NCBI GenBank assembly: GCA_001898505.1
Contig: MKTZ01000014.1
Coordinates: forward strand, 62,001-126,000
Direction of reading: 5' to 3'
DNA from: Sphingobacteriales bacterium 50-39
GTDB taxonomy: Bacteria; Bacteroidota; Bacteroidia; Chitinophagales; Chitinophagaceae
Length of the DNA: 64,000 bases
The translations under genes and the position numbers were made by a program. The first letter of the stretch is position 1, and the number at the start of each line of letters is the position of its first letter. Below the pieces are notes generated by a model. The model worked only from the letters and a program-made list of their open reading frames with translations, searched no databases and had not been told where the DNA came from. Shown here piece by piece: positions 17,615 to 26,149 of this stretch.

Positions 17615-18007
17615 TCAGGATTGTCGTATGAAAAGTGGCTTCAGTGTAAACCAGGCCAGGGCCGGGAAGAAATGCATGGGGATGACCATGCCGGGAAAGA
17701 GTTCGGGAGTTTCCAGTGAGGTAGGCAGCTTATAAGCAATGGGCATCAACAGGCTGGCGAAGCTGATGATGGAGAACAAGAGGTTGAACACTATTTCTCC
17801 ATTGCGCTTGAGCCACGTATTCAGGATGGTGAATCCAATGGCTGCCAGGACCCCGCCTACGAGGCTCGATGCGATGATACGGATCGAGGATGCTACTTTA
17901 GAGAAATCCGCCTCGTTGATGGAATAATATAAGTGGGCATAGATGAGTCCGGCAATCCCGGCGAGGACCCCGGAAACGATGCCCAGCAAAAGTGCTTTCT
18001 TGAACAT
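17615..18007 (-). CDS. Four-helix membrane protein of unknown function
   Basis: 130 residues with four hydrophobic segments (starting LLLGIVSGVLAGIAGLIYA) and a short hydrophilic loop after the first. I do not recognise a named family with confidence; the layout resembles small DUF4199-type membrane proteins. It is the last gene of the TetR-nitroreductase-YceI-YceI run, 12 bases after the upstream YceI gene, so it is probably cotranscribed and controlled by that TetR regulator. Confidence 0.75.
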   Translation of the reverse strand: MFKKALLLGIVSGVLAGIAGLIYAHLYYSINEADFSKVASSIRIIASSLVGGVLAAIGFTILNTWLKRNGEIVFNLLFSIISFASLLMPIAYKLPTSLETPELFPGMVIPMHFFPALAWFTLKPLFIRQS

Positions 18008-18019
18008 GGCAAAGGGTGT

Positions 18020-18553
18020 TTATTGTTTAGTGACAGGGACGGAGATATCTATTTTTATTTGTTCAGCCACATCGCCACCGGGCTTGCCTATGTGGAAGTC
18101 GCTGCGGTTGACCGCAAAGTTGCCGGTGAACACGGCGCCTTTTGCCGACTTCTGGAAGGTGAATGGGATAGTGACGGGTTTTTTGACGCCATGTATCTCG
18201 AGATCACCTGTGACCTGGTAGCCACTGCCTGCCTTTACGATCTTATTGGATGCATAATGGATGACAGGGTATTTGGCAACATCGAACCATTCGTCGCTCT
18301 TGGCGTGTTTGTTTTGGAGGCCGTTGCCTGTATTGATGGAGGCTGCGTCGATGGTCACGTCAAATTTGGAGGCGGCGGGATTTTGTTCGTCGAAAATAAT
18401 AGCGCCTTTGAATGTTTTGAATACTCCGCCCACGTCGTTGCTGGAGAATCCGATGGAATAGCCGTCGGCTATCTGCCAGCTGGTGGCGACAAAGGTAAAT
18501 GCAGAACCTAATAGCATCAGGGCTGCGATGGCGGGATAAAAATACTTTTTCAT
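18020..18553 (-). CDS. YceI-family periplasmic lipid-binding protein (second copy)
   Basis: 177 residues with a signal peptide (YPAIAALMLLGSAFTFVATS). It has the YceI lipocalin-like pattern: SIGFSSNDVGGVFKTFKGAIIF, KFDVTIDAASINTGNGLQNKHAKSDEWFD, and a late VNRSDFHIGKPGGDVAEQIKIDISV. YceI proteins bind isoprenoid or lipid ligands in the periplasm. It lies directly downstream of a second YceI gene, from which it differs considerably in sequence. Confidence 0.92.
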   Translation of the reverse strand: MKKYFYPAIAALMLLGSAFTFVATSWQIADGYSIGFSSNDVGGVFKTFKGAIIFDEQNPAASKFDVTIDAASINTGNGLQNKHAKSDEWFDVAKYPVIHYASNKIVKAGSGYQVTGDLEIHGVKKPVTIPFTFQKSAKGAVFTGNFAVNRSDFHIGKPGGDVAEQIKIDISVPVTKQ

Positions 18554-18567
18554 GATGATTTAATTTA

Positions 18568-18602
18568 CCCTATCCGCCCGTTTGCTGTGAGGACGGATAG
18601 GG
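18568..18602 (-). terminator. Hairpin between the two YceI genes
   Basis: CCCTATCCG (18568-18576) and CGGATAGGG (18594-18602) form a perfect 9-bp stem with a 17-base loop just after the upstream YceI stop. There is no T-tract, so it may modulate the downstream genes rather than end transcription fully. Confidence 0.45.
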
Positions 18603-18612
18603 ATTTAATGAA

Positions 18613-19185
18613 TTAGTCCTTTACAAATTCGGCGTTGGCGTTCAGGGCCACTTCATCGCTGAGGGCGCCGGCGGGGAACCCTGTAGCGATACCGAAATCA
18701 CTGCGTTTGATCGTACCGGTGACCTTGAAGCCGGCAACAGTCTTTTTATTCATCGGGTTGGTCGTCGTACCGTTGAGGGTTGCATTCAGCACCACTGTTT
18801 TGGTAACGCCATGCAGGCTGAGGTCGCCTGTAACTTCATAGGTCTTAGCGCCTGTCTTTTTAAAGTTGGTGCTTTTGAAGGTAAGGGTAGGGAATTTGGC
18901 AGCGTCAAAGAAGTCGGGGCTTTTCAGGTGATTGTTACGCTGATCGTTGCCCGTGCTGATGCTGGCGACGTCTGCGCTGAGGTCAACTACTGCGTCGGTG
19001 AGATCGTCCTTGGAGGAAGTGATCTTAGCGGTGACGCTGCCGAAGGAGCCATCGATCTCGGAGATACCCATGTGGGTAATGCCAAAGTTGAGCTGGGAGT
19101 GTGCTTTGTCCCAGTTCCAGGTCTGAGAGAAGCCAGCGGTCGAAAAAAGTGTAATAAATGCTGCTGTAATGATTGTCGATTTCAT
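18613..19185 (-). CDS. YceI-family periplasmic lipid-binding protein (first copy)
   Basis: 190 residues with a signal peptide (ITAAFITLFSTAGFSQ). YceI features: TWNWDKAHSQLNFGITHMGISEIDGSFGS, SISTGNDQRNNHLKSPDFFDAAKFP and a late GTIKRSDFGIATGFPAGALSDEVALNANAEF. It should bind a hydrophobic ligand in the periplasm. It follows the nitroreductase gene on the same strand, in a cluster probably controlled by the TetR regulator at 19998. Confidence 0.93.
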   Translation of the reverse strand: MKSTIITAAFITLFSTAGFSQTWNWDKAHSQLNFGITHMGISEIDGSFGSVTAKITSSKDDLTDAVVDLSADVASISTGNDQRNNHLKSPDFFDAAKFPTLTFKSTNFKKTGAKTYEVTGDLSLHGVTKTVVLNATLNGTTTNPMNKKTVAGFKVTGTIKRSDFGIATGFPAGALSDEVALNANAEFVKD

Positions 19186-19279
19186 CTTTTTTGTTTTTTG
19201 GTTATGTTGTGAAGTAGATTATTATTAAGTGGTAAAGAACAAATGTCGGTCGATACCAGTGTTTAAACATTGATATATG

Positions 19280-19912
19280 TCAATTAAGTTCAATAACAAG
19301 ATCTGCCCGAGAGCGGCGTACCTTCTTTTGTTTGAGGAGCCAGTCATTTTCTTCATCTCTATAGCCCAATGGAAGGAGTGTCACGCTGCGGAGCCCTTTT
19401 TCATTCAGACCAAGAAGTTCATCGAGCTCGGCATTACGAAAACCTTCCATGGGGGTGGCGTCAATCTCCTCGGTGGCGGCTGCGGCGATGGCGATGCCAA
19501 AGGCAACATAGGATTGCCGTGCGGCGGATTGAAATTGTTCTTCCGTTGACATCGATCCGAACCTGCTTTTCAGGAAGTTGCGATAGTTATCGAGCCCGTC
19601 GGCGGGAAGGTTACGTTCTTTTATCACCTGGTCGAATACTTCGTCTATCCTTTCGGGGGTGATGCTATCCCAGGCCGCGAAAACCAGCAGGTGAGATGCC
19701 TCCGTGATCTGCGCCTGGTTGTTGGCGATGGGTTTGATCTTTTCCAGCAGTGCCGGATCCGTGATGGAAAGGATGGTAAAGGGCTGCAGTCCGCTGGAAG
19801 TTGGGGCCAGGCGGGCGGCTTCGAGGACAATGTCTACTTTATTTTGCGGAACTTTTTTTCCGTTCATACGCTTCGTGGCATAGCGCCAGTTCAAAGATTC
19901 TAAAAAGCTCAT
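19280..19912 (-). CDS. NAD(P)H-dependent oxidoreductase, nitroreductase family
   Basis: About 210 residues of the nitroreductase FMN fold: WRYATKRMNGKKVP (N-terminal FMN phosphate contact), LAPTSSGLQPF, and a C-terminal block SVTLLPLGYRDEENDWLLKQKKVRR. It resembles NfsB-type dihydropteridine/nitro reductases and should reduce quinones or nitro compounds with NAD(P)H. ATG at 19912 (MSFLESLNWRYATK) is the family-like start; the frame opens at 19939. The promoter region carries overlapping TetR-type dyads (19969-19991), so the upstream TetR regulator probably controls it. Confidence 0.92.
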   Translation of the reverse strand: MSFLESLNWRYATKRMNGKKVPQNKVDIVLEAARLAPTSSGLQPFTILSITDPALLEKIKPIANNQAQITEASHLLVFAAWDSITPERIDEVFDQVIKERNLPADGLDNYRNFLKSRFGSMSTEEQFQSAARQSYVAFGIAIAAAATEEIDATPMEGFRNAELDELLGLNEKGLRSVTLLPLGYRDEENDWLLKQKKVRRSRADLVIELN

Positions 19913-19968
19913 ATATGGTGATTTTAGTTGTTTAATCATATTATTAATTCTATCAGAACTATTATTTA

Positions 19969-19991
19969 TAACGGTGTTAACCGTTGGTTAA
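19969..19991. promoter_or_regulatory. Overlapping TetR-type operators before the nitroreductase gene
   Basis: Three nested dyads are present: TAAC-GGT-GTTA (19969-19979), AACGGT-GTTA-ACCGTT (19970-19985) and TTAACC-GTT-GGTTAA (19977-19991). The first shares the TAAC-N3-GTTA form with the site at the tetR-like promoter. They lie just upstream of a near-consensus -7 (TAGTTCTG on the minus strand, 19954-19961), where a repressor would block RNA polymerase. Confidence 0.65.
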
Positions 19992-19997
19992 AAAAAT

Positions 19998-20672
19998 TTA
20001 GCTATTGTCGGCGGCAGGGTGTTCGGTGGCCTGTATACCTCTAATAAAACTACAGAGTACGTCTTCCAACACTTTGAGAGGCAATCCTTCATGATGGCCA
20101 TGAGCTTCGCCCTGCCCCTCCAGGTTCCCCCCTTGCCCCTGTATATTCAGCGAGGACATGTTGATGGACACGAGCCCGTGAAGCATGGACCAGAAGGATT
20201 GGTATTTCAGGAAGGGGTCGAAGGCCGGCTTTTGGCCTTGAGGCACCATAGCGACGATGCTTTCGATGATGACCCGGTTGAATTCCCCCATGGCCGGGAT
20301 CTTAACGGCTGTCTCACAGGTGGGAATACCCAGGCCGAACATCAGCTGGTAGTATTCCTTGTTGGCGAAGGCAAAATTCCAGTATGCCCGTCCCATGGCC
20401 CTGATCTGGTCGGCCGGATCTGTCTGATCAGCTTTGGCGGCTGCCAGCGCCTCAGCGAGGAGGCGAAAGCCTTTTCTGTTGAATTCCAATAGGATAGCAT
20501 CCTTATTTTCAAAATGACTGTAGATAACGGGGACGCTGTATTCGATGGCATCGGCAATCTTGCGGATAGAAAAGGAGTGCCACCCTTCGGTGACCACCAG
20601 GTCCCAGGCAGTGTCCAGGATACTGGACCTTACCTCTTCTTTTTGCCTTTGTTTACGATCTACGATTCCCAT
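19998..20672 (-). CDS. TetR/AcrR-family transcriptional repressor
   Basis: 224 residues: an N-terminal TetR helix-turn-helix (about 15-60: SSILDTAWDLVVTEGWHSFSIRKIADAI, then YSVPVIYSHFENKDAILLEF) and a helical ligand-binding C-terminal domain with a His/Gly-rich tail. The ligand is unknown. It heads a minus-strand run (nitroreductase, two YceI genes, a membrane protein). Matching TAAC-N3-GTTA sites at its own promoter and before the nitroreductase gene argue for autorepression and for repression of the cluster. Confidence 0.92.
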   Translation of the reverse strand: MGIVDRKQRQKEEVRSSILDTAWDLVVTEGWHSFSIRKIADAIEYSVPVIYSHFENKDAILLEFNRKGFRLLAEALAAAKADQTDPADQIRAMGRAYWNFAFANKEYYQLMFGLGIPTCETAVKIPAMGEFNRVIIESIVAMVPQGQKPAFDPFLKYQSFWSMLHGLVSINMSSLNIQGQGGNLEGQGEAHGHHEGLPLKVLEDVLCSFIRGIQATEHPAADNS

Positions 20673-20693
20673 TGTCTAGTGCTGATATTTAAC

Positions 20694-20736
20694 CTAACAG
20701 CGTTAGCAAAGATACGACTGTTTGAGAAACTACCAA
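20694..20736 (-). promoter_or_regulatory. TetR gene promoter with overlapping operator
   Basis: On the minus strand: -33 TTG (20736-20734), a 19-base spacer, -7 TATCTTTG (20714-20707, perfect TAnnTTTG), then immediately the dyad CTAAC-AGC-GTTAG (20694-20706) over the expected transcription start. This is the arrangement expected of an autorepressed regulator. Confidence 0.65.
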
Positions 20737-20770
20737 GTTTTTTTCTTCGATAGGTCGTAAGCCCAAAGGA

Positions 20771-20828
20771 AAAAATACGAAATTTCGTACTTGGGGTTGT
20801 CCCCGTACGCCTTACAGTGCGTACGGGG
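20771..20828 (-). terminator. Double hairpin terminator of the ABC operon
   Basis: The first hairpin, GCGTACGGGG (20819-20828) and CCCCGTACGC (20801-20810), has a 10-bp stem whose loop contains the stop codon of the fusion gene. The second is the 14-bp perfect palindrome TACGAAATTTCGTA (20776-20789), followed on the minus strand by a run of T residues. Together they should end transcription before the tetR promoter. Confidence 0.7.
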
Positions 20829-23800
20829 AGGAGGGGGCCCGGCTAAGGAGGTACCCGTGCGGGTCGATCTGGATGGACGCGGGCTTCCCTTTTACCACGA
20901 TTTCCAGGGTCTGGGCTCCGGCAGGGAACTTATACCGGTGGAGGTAAAGAGGCGCTGCGCCTTGTCCGTTGACTCCTATATCGATGTAATCGTTCATACC
21001 GGTGGCGGGCTGTTCTTTGCCCATGCTGTCAAAATAGATCTTACGGATGTCCAGCTTGACCGTGACCTTGTACTGATCCCCGCCGAGGGGGATTGCGGAG
21101 GCTGTCAGTATCCTGTTGTCATAGAGACATACCTTTTTCCAGCTGTCTTCCAGAAAATAATGAAGAGAGTCCGGCACGTGGGTGTCAAGGGCATGATACA
21201 GATCTTCCGTGCCAGCATAGAAGCCCCCGTTGCGGAATGCGAATTCCTCTTTAAAGCTCCGGAGGGCGGCATCCAGACTGTCTTCGCCCAAGAGACCCTG
21301 TAGTCCATAAAGTACGAGGGCGGGTTTGGCGCTGTACTGGAACCACTGGTTGGCATGCAGCAAGTCCTGTTCCGGCACCCAGCTCCTCCGGCCCCAGCTA
21401 TAGTCATTTCTCCATCTTTCCAGCTGTATGTCCAGGCCCTTGTCACCATACTTATGTTTTGTCAGCATCAGGGCTATGTATTTCGGCAGGCCTTCGGAGA
21501 TGATCCGTGATCCCACCGTATGATTGGGTGCTACTATCTGTCCCCACCATTGTTCGGCCACCGCGGCGGTGGTGACATAGTAGATATGATCCGGCAGACC
21601 TGGTTCGCGCATATCGGTATTCCATCCTACTCTTTCCGTATTCAATATTGTCTGGGAAAAGCTGAGCATCGCAGGGCCGAAGAAAGAAACTTCTGCCACC
21701 CTCATCTGGCGGAAGGGATAGGGACCATAGCGTTGGGAGCAGGAGCGTATACCGTCCCGGAGAGCCGTCATGAAGCGGTCAACGTTAGCGCCATTCTTTG
21801 GATCATAAAGTACTTCCAACCCTATCCGGCGGCCGTCCTGCAAGGCCACCGTATCCCGGCTGACGGCGTAGCGGGCAGAAGCCATAGCATAAGGTGGATA
21901 GATGGGGTGGTCCTGTATGTAATGAAAGTAATGACGGCCCCCGGCAATCCACTCTTTTTCCAGGTGGCCCGGAGCCACTACCCATTGATCCGCGTTGGTA
22001 CTAACGGTGATGTCCAGATCGATGAGGTCTGCATTTACCTGCGACTGCATGGTGCCTCTGGCTGTGGAGTCGTCGTGGGAGATGTCCTTTTCATGTTTTT
22101 CCGGCAGACCGTATTTTTTACGGGTGTCGTTGTTGCCTATCTCTTCATCGTCGTCGTAGCCAAGACCAGGCAGGCCTCCATTGAACACAAAGCCATTGCG
22201 CAGCATCCCCAGCGCGTAGAGATTATTCCGGAACCCTTCGTTGGATTTTTCGCTGGTGATCTCAACCTGCGCCGTATCACCGGGTTTGAGAGATGTTGAC
22301 AGTACATAAAGTCTGTAGTCGGAGGGTTCGGGGTTGGACCGGAAGAGATTGAATTTCCCCCGCGGAAGGGAGAGAGGGTTGGTATAGGAAAGGTGCTGAT
22401 CGTTGTAGAGCACGTCGTACGACGTGAGGTTATCGCCGTCGAGCAGGAGGGTGTCGATGGAGCGGTTATTTTTGTTGGCGATGGTGAGCCATGTATGTGA
22501 AACAGCTCTTTGTTCGGAGGGGAAGAGGTCGGCCGTCTGTCGTATTCGGATGATCCATGGTTTTCGGAAGTCGGCATATTGCTTGAGCTGTTGTTCTTCG
22601 ATGGCAGACCGTTTATCTTTTTCGGACTCCGTGAGGTATTCATTGAGGTAGCTGACATTGTAATAAATATAGCCACCTGTGGCGAGCAGCACGATAAAAA
22701 GCAGGAGGGCGCCCCAGCGGGAAGAGCCATGGAACCGTTCTAGGGCCAGCTGTCTTTTTTCTTTCAGGGAGGAGCTAAGACCTCTTGTGTAGAGAGTCGA
22801 ACCCAGGACGACCATAAGCGCGCCGGCGATCAGCCAGTAACCCTGGAACCAGAGCACAGGTCTTAGCATATGACCGATGCCGTCCATGTCGGTGAATAAA
22901 GCCACGGGTGTATGTCCAAAAAGAAGAAGGTTGTATTCGAAATAATGAAACTCCGACAGTAGTATCAGCACTACCCATATCGTGATCCCGACGGCATGGG
23001 CGGCAAATTTGTTGTTCACCAACAGGTGTACGGTATAGGAGAAGAAGACCATTCCCAGCATCTGTGGCAGGAGGGAACTGAGGAAGGCGGTGCCATATAG
23101 CGGGAAGTTGAATTGATAAAAACCTTTTACTATCTGTACGCCACAGCCCAGTAGTACTGGAACGATGGCCAGGAAGGTAGCCAGACAGCAGAGGCTGGTA
23201 AGTTTGGAGAGGTTCAGGACCCAGGTGGGCGGTGGCAGGGCGTCGTTGATATAAGCGTAGCGGGTTACTCTTTCCCGGTGCACGGCCTCGCCTGTATAAA
23301 AGATGATGATAAAAAAGACAAAATTGCTAAAGACCTTATCGAATACGTCCATGAAGAAGACCGTGCGGGGATAATCCCAGACCTTGTAGCCTCCGGGACC
23401 GTGATAGAATACGAAAGAAAGGAAGATCAGGCCGCCGGAAAGGATGATCCAGAAATAATTGTCCCGGATGATATTGAGCAGCTCGATACGGGTGAGGCTG
23501 AGCCATGTCTTGCGATAGTATGGGCCTCCCAGATCGATATGGACCTTACGGAATTTGGATTGAAGGCTTGTACGGGGAGGTGGGTTGTCAGGGGCGATGA
23601 TACGTCGTCCGTGGTTGCCGGAGAAAAATCGTTCGAAGCTGAATCGAAGGTAGGTCAGGAGCAGTATGACGGCGCCGACGGACACCCATATGATCCTGTT
23701 GGTGAGCATCAGCCCTTCCATATGTATGACGGAGGTGTTCAATTGCTGGGCCGATGCACCGGCAGTGGCGGCCCGAAGGCCGTTCATCAGGAACGGGTCG

Positions 23801-24426
23801 GTGAGATAGATCACCTTTGGGTTATTGATGTTGCTGAGAAAGAAGTTGGCGATAATATAACCTAAAAACAGGAACAGTCCGCTGCTGTAGATGACCTTTA
23901 CGTTCTTGAAAACCGCCACCAGCCCGAAGAAGAGGGCGGAGGTAAAGAATATATTGGGCAATACCAGAGTAAGGAAAGGATAGAGATAATAATAGAAATG
24001 ATTGGGCTCATAGCTATCGGCTGAACTCAGACCGAATGCAGGCCCTATGTGGGTGCCCAGCCAGGCGCCCAGGAGCACGCCGATGCTGATCAGCACGACA
24101 AAGAGAAAAGAACCCAGCCATCTGCCCCAGAAATAGCCTGCCTTAGTGATGGGGTAGGAGAGATAGTATTCCTTTGTGTTGTGTTCGATGTCGCGATAAA
24201 GGGGTACACCCATGATGGACGAGCTCACCAGCAGGAGGAAGATGCTGGCGGCGGAGGAAAAGATGGCCAGTACGGCCGGGGCATTGACAAACTCTTTCTC
24301 GATAGTAGGTACCGCGCCATTGGCGAAGTTCAGTATGGCGAAGATCAGACCGAAGAAAAAGAATAGATAAAAGGCGGGTCGGCGAAGCCGGTATTTTATT
24401 TCGAAGAGGAATATTTGCAGGAACAT
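20812..24426 (-). CDS. ABC-2 permease fused to an M1-aminopeptidase-like domain with a degenerate active site
   Basis: 1204 residues. The first half carries two ABC-2 type permease blocks with about a dozen membrane segments (first segment FYLFFFFGLIFAILNFANG); the C-terminal half (about 640 on) is an M1-like periplasmic peptidase domain. Where M1 enzymes have HExxH before QWWG, this protein reads AAVAEQWWG: both zinc His residues and the catalytic Glu are gone. The later Glu ligand context (SEGLPKYIAL) remains. So the domain is probably non-catalytic, perhaps for binding. It is the last gene of a six-gene ABC operon and would pair with the ATPase encoded at 24468. Confidence 0.88.
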   Translation of the reverse strand: MFLQIFLFEIKYRLRRPAFYLFFFFGLIFAILNFANGAVPTIEKEFVNAPAVLAIFSSAASIFLLLVSSSIMGVPLYRDIEHNTKEYYLSYPITKAGYFWGRWLGSFLFVVLISIGVLLGAWLGTHIGPAFGLSSADSYEPNHFYYYLYPFLTLVLPNIFFTSALFFGLVAVFKNVKVIYSSGLFLFLGYIIANFFLSNINNPKVIYLTDPFLMNGLRAATAGASAQQLNTSVIHMEGLMLTNRIIWVSVGAVILLLTYLRFSFERFFSGNHGRRIIAPDNPPPRTSLQSKFRKVHIDLGGPYYRKTWLSLTRIELLNIIRDNYFWIILSGGLIFLSFVFYHGPGGYKVWDYPRTVFFMDVFDKVFSNFVFFIIIFYTGEAVHRERVTRYAYINDALPPPTWVLNLSKLTSLCCLATFLAIVPVLLGCGVQIVKGFYQFNFPLYGTAFLSSLLPQMLGMVFFSYTVHLLVNNKFAAHAVGITIWVVLILLSEFHYFEYNLLLFGHTPVALFTDMDGIGHMLRPVLWFQGYWLIAGALMVVLGSTLYTRGLSSSLKEKRQLALERFHGSSRWGALLLFIVLLATGGYIYYNVSYLNEYLTESEKDKRSAIEEQQLKQYADFRKPWIIRIRQTADLFPSEQRAVSHTWLTIANKNNRSIDTLLLDGDNLTSYDVLYNDQHLSYTNPLSLPRGKFNLFRSNPEPSDYRLYVLSTSLKPGDTAQVEITSEKSNEGFRNNLYALGMLRNGFVFNGGLPGLGYDDDEEIGNNDTRKKYGLPEKHEKDISHDDSTARGTMQSQVNADLIDLDITVSTNADQWVVAPGHLEKEWIAGGRHYFHYIQDHPIYPPYAMASARYAVSRDTVALQDGRRIGLEVLYDPKNGANVDRFMTALRDGIRSCSQRYGPYPFRQMRVAEVSFFGPAMLSFSQTILNTERVGWNTDMREPGLPDHIYYVTTAAVAEQWWGQIVAPNHTVGSRIISEGLPKYIALMLTKHKYGDKGLDIQLERWRNDYSWGRRSWVPEQDLLHANQWFQYSAKPALVLYGLQGLLGEDSLDAALRSFKEEFAFRNGGFYAGTEDLYHALDTHVPDSLHYFLEDSWKKVCLYDNRILTASAIPLGGDQYKVTVKLDIRKIYFDSMGKEQPATGMNDYIDIGVNGQGAAPLYLHRYKFPAGAQTLEIVVKGKPASIQIDPHGYLLSRAPSSPYAL

Positions 24427-24467
24427 GGGAAAGATTTATAAGGTGTTTGCATCCATCGTGGCGGAGG

Positions 24468-25355
24468 TTATAAAGTATTTACATCCATTTTTTGGGAGAT
24501 ATGACTGAAGTAGATGTCCTCCAGGTTGGGTTCGGCGGGGCTGAAATGATCCGAAGGATCGCTATCAGACAATACGCGGATATAGAGCTCGCCTGCTTTT
24601 AGCTGGGTGGAGAGGATGGGGTAACTGGATTGGTATCGGATAATATCCTCTTTTGGGATCATCTTACTATATATGCGTCCTCTCATTTCTTCCATGGCCT
24701 GTTCCGGCTGACCACTGTACAATACTTCCCCCTGGCAGATGATGGCAAATCGGGAGCAGAGTGTGCTGACGTCCTCGACGATGTGGGTGGAGAGGATGAC
24801 GATGGTATTTTCACCCAGGTGGCTAAGCAGGTTGTAGAACCGATTGCGTTCGGCGGGGTCCAGGCCGGCTGTGGGTTCGTCCACGATGATCAGCTTTGGC
24901 TGGCCGATGAGGGCCTGCGCGATGCCCCAGCGTTGTTTCATACCGCCGGAGAAGGTGCCTAATTTCTTCTTTCTGTCCTTGTATAGGTTGACATTATTGA
25001 GGAGCTCGCCCACCAGCTCTTTTCTTTCGCCTGCCTGTTGTACGCCTTTCAGGCGGGCCACATGGTCCAGCATCTGCTCGGCGGAGATGCGTGGGTATAC
25101 GCCAAATTCCTGCGGGAGATAGCCCAATAATTTTCGGACCTCCGTCTTGTTGTGAAGGACGTCCAGACCATCGAGGAAGATCGTGCCTTCATCCGCCTCC
25201 TGCAGGGTGGCGATGGTGCGCATGAGGGAGGATTTACCGGCGCCGTTGGGGCCCAGGAGACCGAACATGCCGTTGGAGAGTGTCAGGTTGACGTCTTTTA
25301 GAGCGCGTACGCCGCCCTTGTAGGTCTTGGAGAGACCCCGAATGACTAGTTGCAT
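24468..25355 (-). CDS. ABC transporter ATPase (ABC-2 type partner)
   Basis: 295 residues: Walker A GPNGAGKSS (about 35-43), Q-loop LGYLPQEFG, signature FSGGMKQRWG, Walker B LIIVDEPTAGLDP and switch His in VILSTHIVED. The C-terminal 75 residues are an extra domain seen in ABC-2 export ATPases. It is 41 bases upstream of the permease-M1 fusion and is almost certainly its ATPase. Confidence 0.93.
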   Translation of the reverse strand: MQLVIRGLSKTYKGGVRALKDVNLTLSNGMFGLLGPNGAGKSSLMRTIATLQEADEGTIFLDGLDVLHNKTEVRKLLGYLPQEFGVYPRISAEQMLDHVARLKGVQQAGERKELVGELLNNVNLYKDRKKKLGTFSGGMKQRWGIAQALIGQPKLIIVDEPTAGLDPAERNRFYNLLSHLGENTIVILSTHIVEDVSTLCSRFAIICQGEVLYSGQPEQAMEEMRGRIYSKMIPKEDIIRYQSSYPILSTQLKAGELYIRVLSDSDPSDHFSPAEPNLEDIYFSHISQKMDVNTL

Positions 25356-25389
25356 AATAAATTTTTTATGGATGATGAGACTTACATGG

Positions 25390-26115
25390 CTATTTCTTTA
25401 GCTTGTCAAGGGTGGAACCTTTGATATTGATCTTCGACTGCGGCGCATATTGGAGACGGAGAGAGCCTAGCGTCCCTTTAAAATCGTTGAATTCCGACTG
25501 ATCGTCGAGATGGACGGAAAGCTGCGCGATCTCCGCATTCTGATGTATGATCAGGCTGCTGTTCACCTCCTGCACGTATATGGAATCGTAATAGTAAGTA
25601 GGATAGGAGCCGCCCTCCATGCCATAGGTCTCGCCCAGCCAGATCTGGCTGTTGACAGCCTGGATATCGAAGCGTTGGCGTCCTGGTCTTGGGCTGCCCC
25701 GGAACAGCGCCAGCTGTCCTTCTGTACGGACAAGACTGATGCTGTAAGGCATGTTGATCGACACCCAGGGACGATCGCTGTAATTTTGATAGAAGGTATG
25801 CGGATTGAGGGGCAGCGTGTCTTCACTGCTTACTACCATCGAATCTCCCGACATCCGGCATCTGACCTTGCCGGCGGCTTCCTCCTGCACTTCTATGTTA
25901 AAGCTGTCGGATGGTATCAGCGTGACATTGATATTGCCCTGCAGCGTGATCTTCGAGGGGGCCCTGCCTTCATAAGAGCGCACCCATCCGTCATGGGAGT
26001 ATATATTTTTGATATGCCCTGCTTTCATCCGGCCGTAGAGCGTAAGATGGATGGCGCCAAAGGTCGCCAGCAGGAGAAAGACAAGGGTCAGTAATAATTT
26101 ATCGCTGGTCTTCAT
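25390..26115 (-). CDS. Membrane-anchored beta-rich protein, GIN/DUF2807-like
   Basis: 241 residues. One N-terminal membrane segment (LLLTLVFLLLATFGAIHLTLYG), then a periplasmic beta-rich region resembling the head GIN domain: ITLQGNINVTLIPSD, a series of short strands, and LSVHLDDQSEFNDFKGTLGSLRLQYAPQSKINIKG. No enzymatic motif is visible. It lies in the middle of the ABC operon, between the GntR regulator and the second ATPase, so it may be an accessory or sensor of the transporter system. Confidence 0.7.
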   Translation of the reverse strand: MKTSDKLLLTLVFLLLATFGAIHLTLYGRMKAGHIKNIYSHDGWVRSYEGRAPSKITLQGNINVTLIPSDSFNIEVQEEAAGKVRCRMSGDSMVVSSEDTLPLNPHTFYQNYSDRPWVSINMPYSISLVRTEGQLALFRGSPRPGRQRFDIQAVNSQIWLGETYGMEGGSYPTYYYDSIYVQEVNSSLIIHQNAEIAQLSVHLDDQSEFNDFKGTLGSLRLQYAPQSKINIKGSTLDKLKK

Positions 26116-26149
26116 ATATCAAGATTGTGCACCGTATCTGGCGCTATTG

